26,547 bases of DNA from CAZSVI01 sp964610205. Its GTDB lineage: Bacteria; Bacillota; Clostridia; DSM-8532. Location: contig CAZSVI010000046.1 in the NCBI GenBank assembly GCA_964610205.1, forward strand, positions 1 to 26,547. The letters run 5' to 3'. The notes beneath the pieces were generated by a model that saw only the letters and a program-made list of their open reading frames with translations, was not told where the DNA came from and searched no databases. The stretch's first letter is position 1; every line of letters begins with the position of its first letter. Below, piece after piece: positions 26,309-26,547 of the stretch. Made by a program: the position numbers and the translations under genes.

Positions 26309-26547
26309 AAGACTGGGAAGAACAAATCTGAATGTATCGGTAATTGGACTGGGAGGATTGCAGTTCCCTGCTTTTTCAAATGTTGAAGCAGTAAGGATTT
26401 TAATGAGGGCAAATGAACTGGGGATAAATCTGATTGAATTGGGGAGGGCATACAGGAGCAGTGAGGAAAAAGCCGGCTTTGTTATGCAGAAAAAACGGGA
26501 CGAGTTTTATATAGCGACAAAGACCCCGCAGAGGAAAAGGAATGGTG
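26298..26547 (+). CDS. Aldo/keto reductase family protein (3' end outside window)
   Basis: The first 83 residues are visible. The start MQYRRLGRTNLNVSVIGLGG is the standard N-terminus of the aldo/keto reductase family, which reduces carbonyls with NADPH. The catalytic region reads GINLIELGRAYRSSEEKAG, whereas the family norm is GINFIDTAxxYGxSE, so the catalytic Asp appears to be Glu while the Tyr is kept. The active-site Lys is present in YIATKT. The gene overlaps the second maturase by 11 bases, which ties it to the RiPP operon. It may reduce a peptide or supply electrons, or may be repurposed. Whether it carries a C-terminal ferredoxin-like domain, as some clostridial relatives do, cannot be seen. 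Confidence 0.85.
   Translation, partial: MQYRRLGRTNLNVSVIGLGGLQFPAFSNVEAVRILMRANELGINLIELGRAYRSSEEKAGFVMQKKRDEFYIATKTPQRKRNG

Noticed and set aside
1..26547. CRISPR arrays, tRNA or rRNA genes, complete insertion sequences
   Set aside because: None seen: no regularly spaced 25-40 bp repeats, no cloverleaf-like GGTTCRA segments in the gaps and no intact transposase.

Overview
The window looks like a chromosome segment from an anaerobic, plant-glycan-degrading Clostridia-type Firmicute. The signs are moderate-to-low GC, strong AGGAGG-type ribosome binding sites, several TTG starts, an LplA/LplB/YtcP-style sugar ABC transporter under a membrane-bound AraC regulator, and a cysteine-rich peptide with radical SAM/SPASM maturases. 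The genus cannot be fixed from the sequence.

Bases 1-4820. After the 3' end of an unidentified gene (3-188), three minus-strand genes follow: a GH78 alpha-L-rhamnosidase-like enzyme, a cupin/AraC regulator and a GH172 (DUF2961) enzyme. A 57-bp decayed copy of part of the GH172 gene lies between the first two, and a 20-codon gene fragment lies between the regulator and the GH172 gene.

Bases 4821-11590. A divergent control region with promoter-like and operator-like repeats precedes a plus-strand run: a Gfo/Idh/MocA oxidoreductase, a GH63/MGH1-like (alpha/alpha)6-barrel hydrolase and a second, divergent GH78 protein. A uroporphyrinogen-decarboxylase-family pseudogene with a large internal deletion follows.

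Bases 11620-22814. A two-TM sensor/AraC regulator (minus) faces an ABC importer operon (LplB-like permease, YtcP-like permease, lipoprotein binding protein). Downstream are a GH65-like enzyme and a GH2 beta-mannosidase-like enzyme. None of the six hydrolases shows a signal peptide. I infer that a rhamnose- and/or mannose-containing oligosaccharide is imported and then dismantled in the cytoplasm, with the oxidoreductase modifying a released sugar.

Bases 22815-26547. After a gene-poor, AT-rich control region comes the most novel part, an apparent RiPP cassette. It has a 44-residue precursor with six cysteines in 16 residues (23332-23466), a candidate terminator/attenuator, two translationally coupled radical SAM/SPASM maturases, and the start of an aldo/keto reductase whose catalytic Asp position appears to be Glu; that gene runs off the window. 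A motif upstream of the cassette also occurs twice upstream of the transporter operon, so the two may share a regulator or sigma factor.
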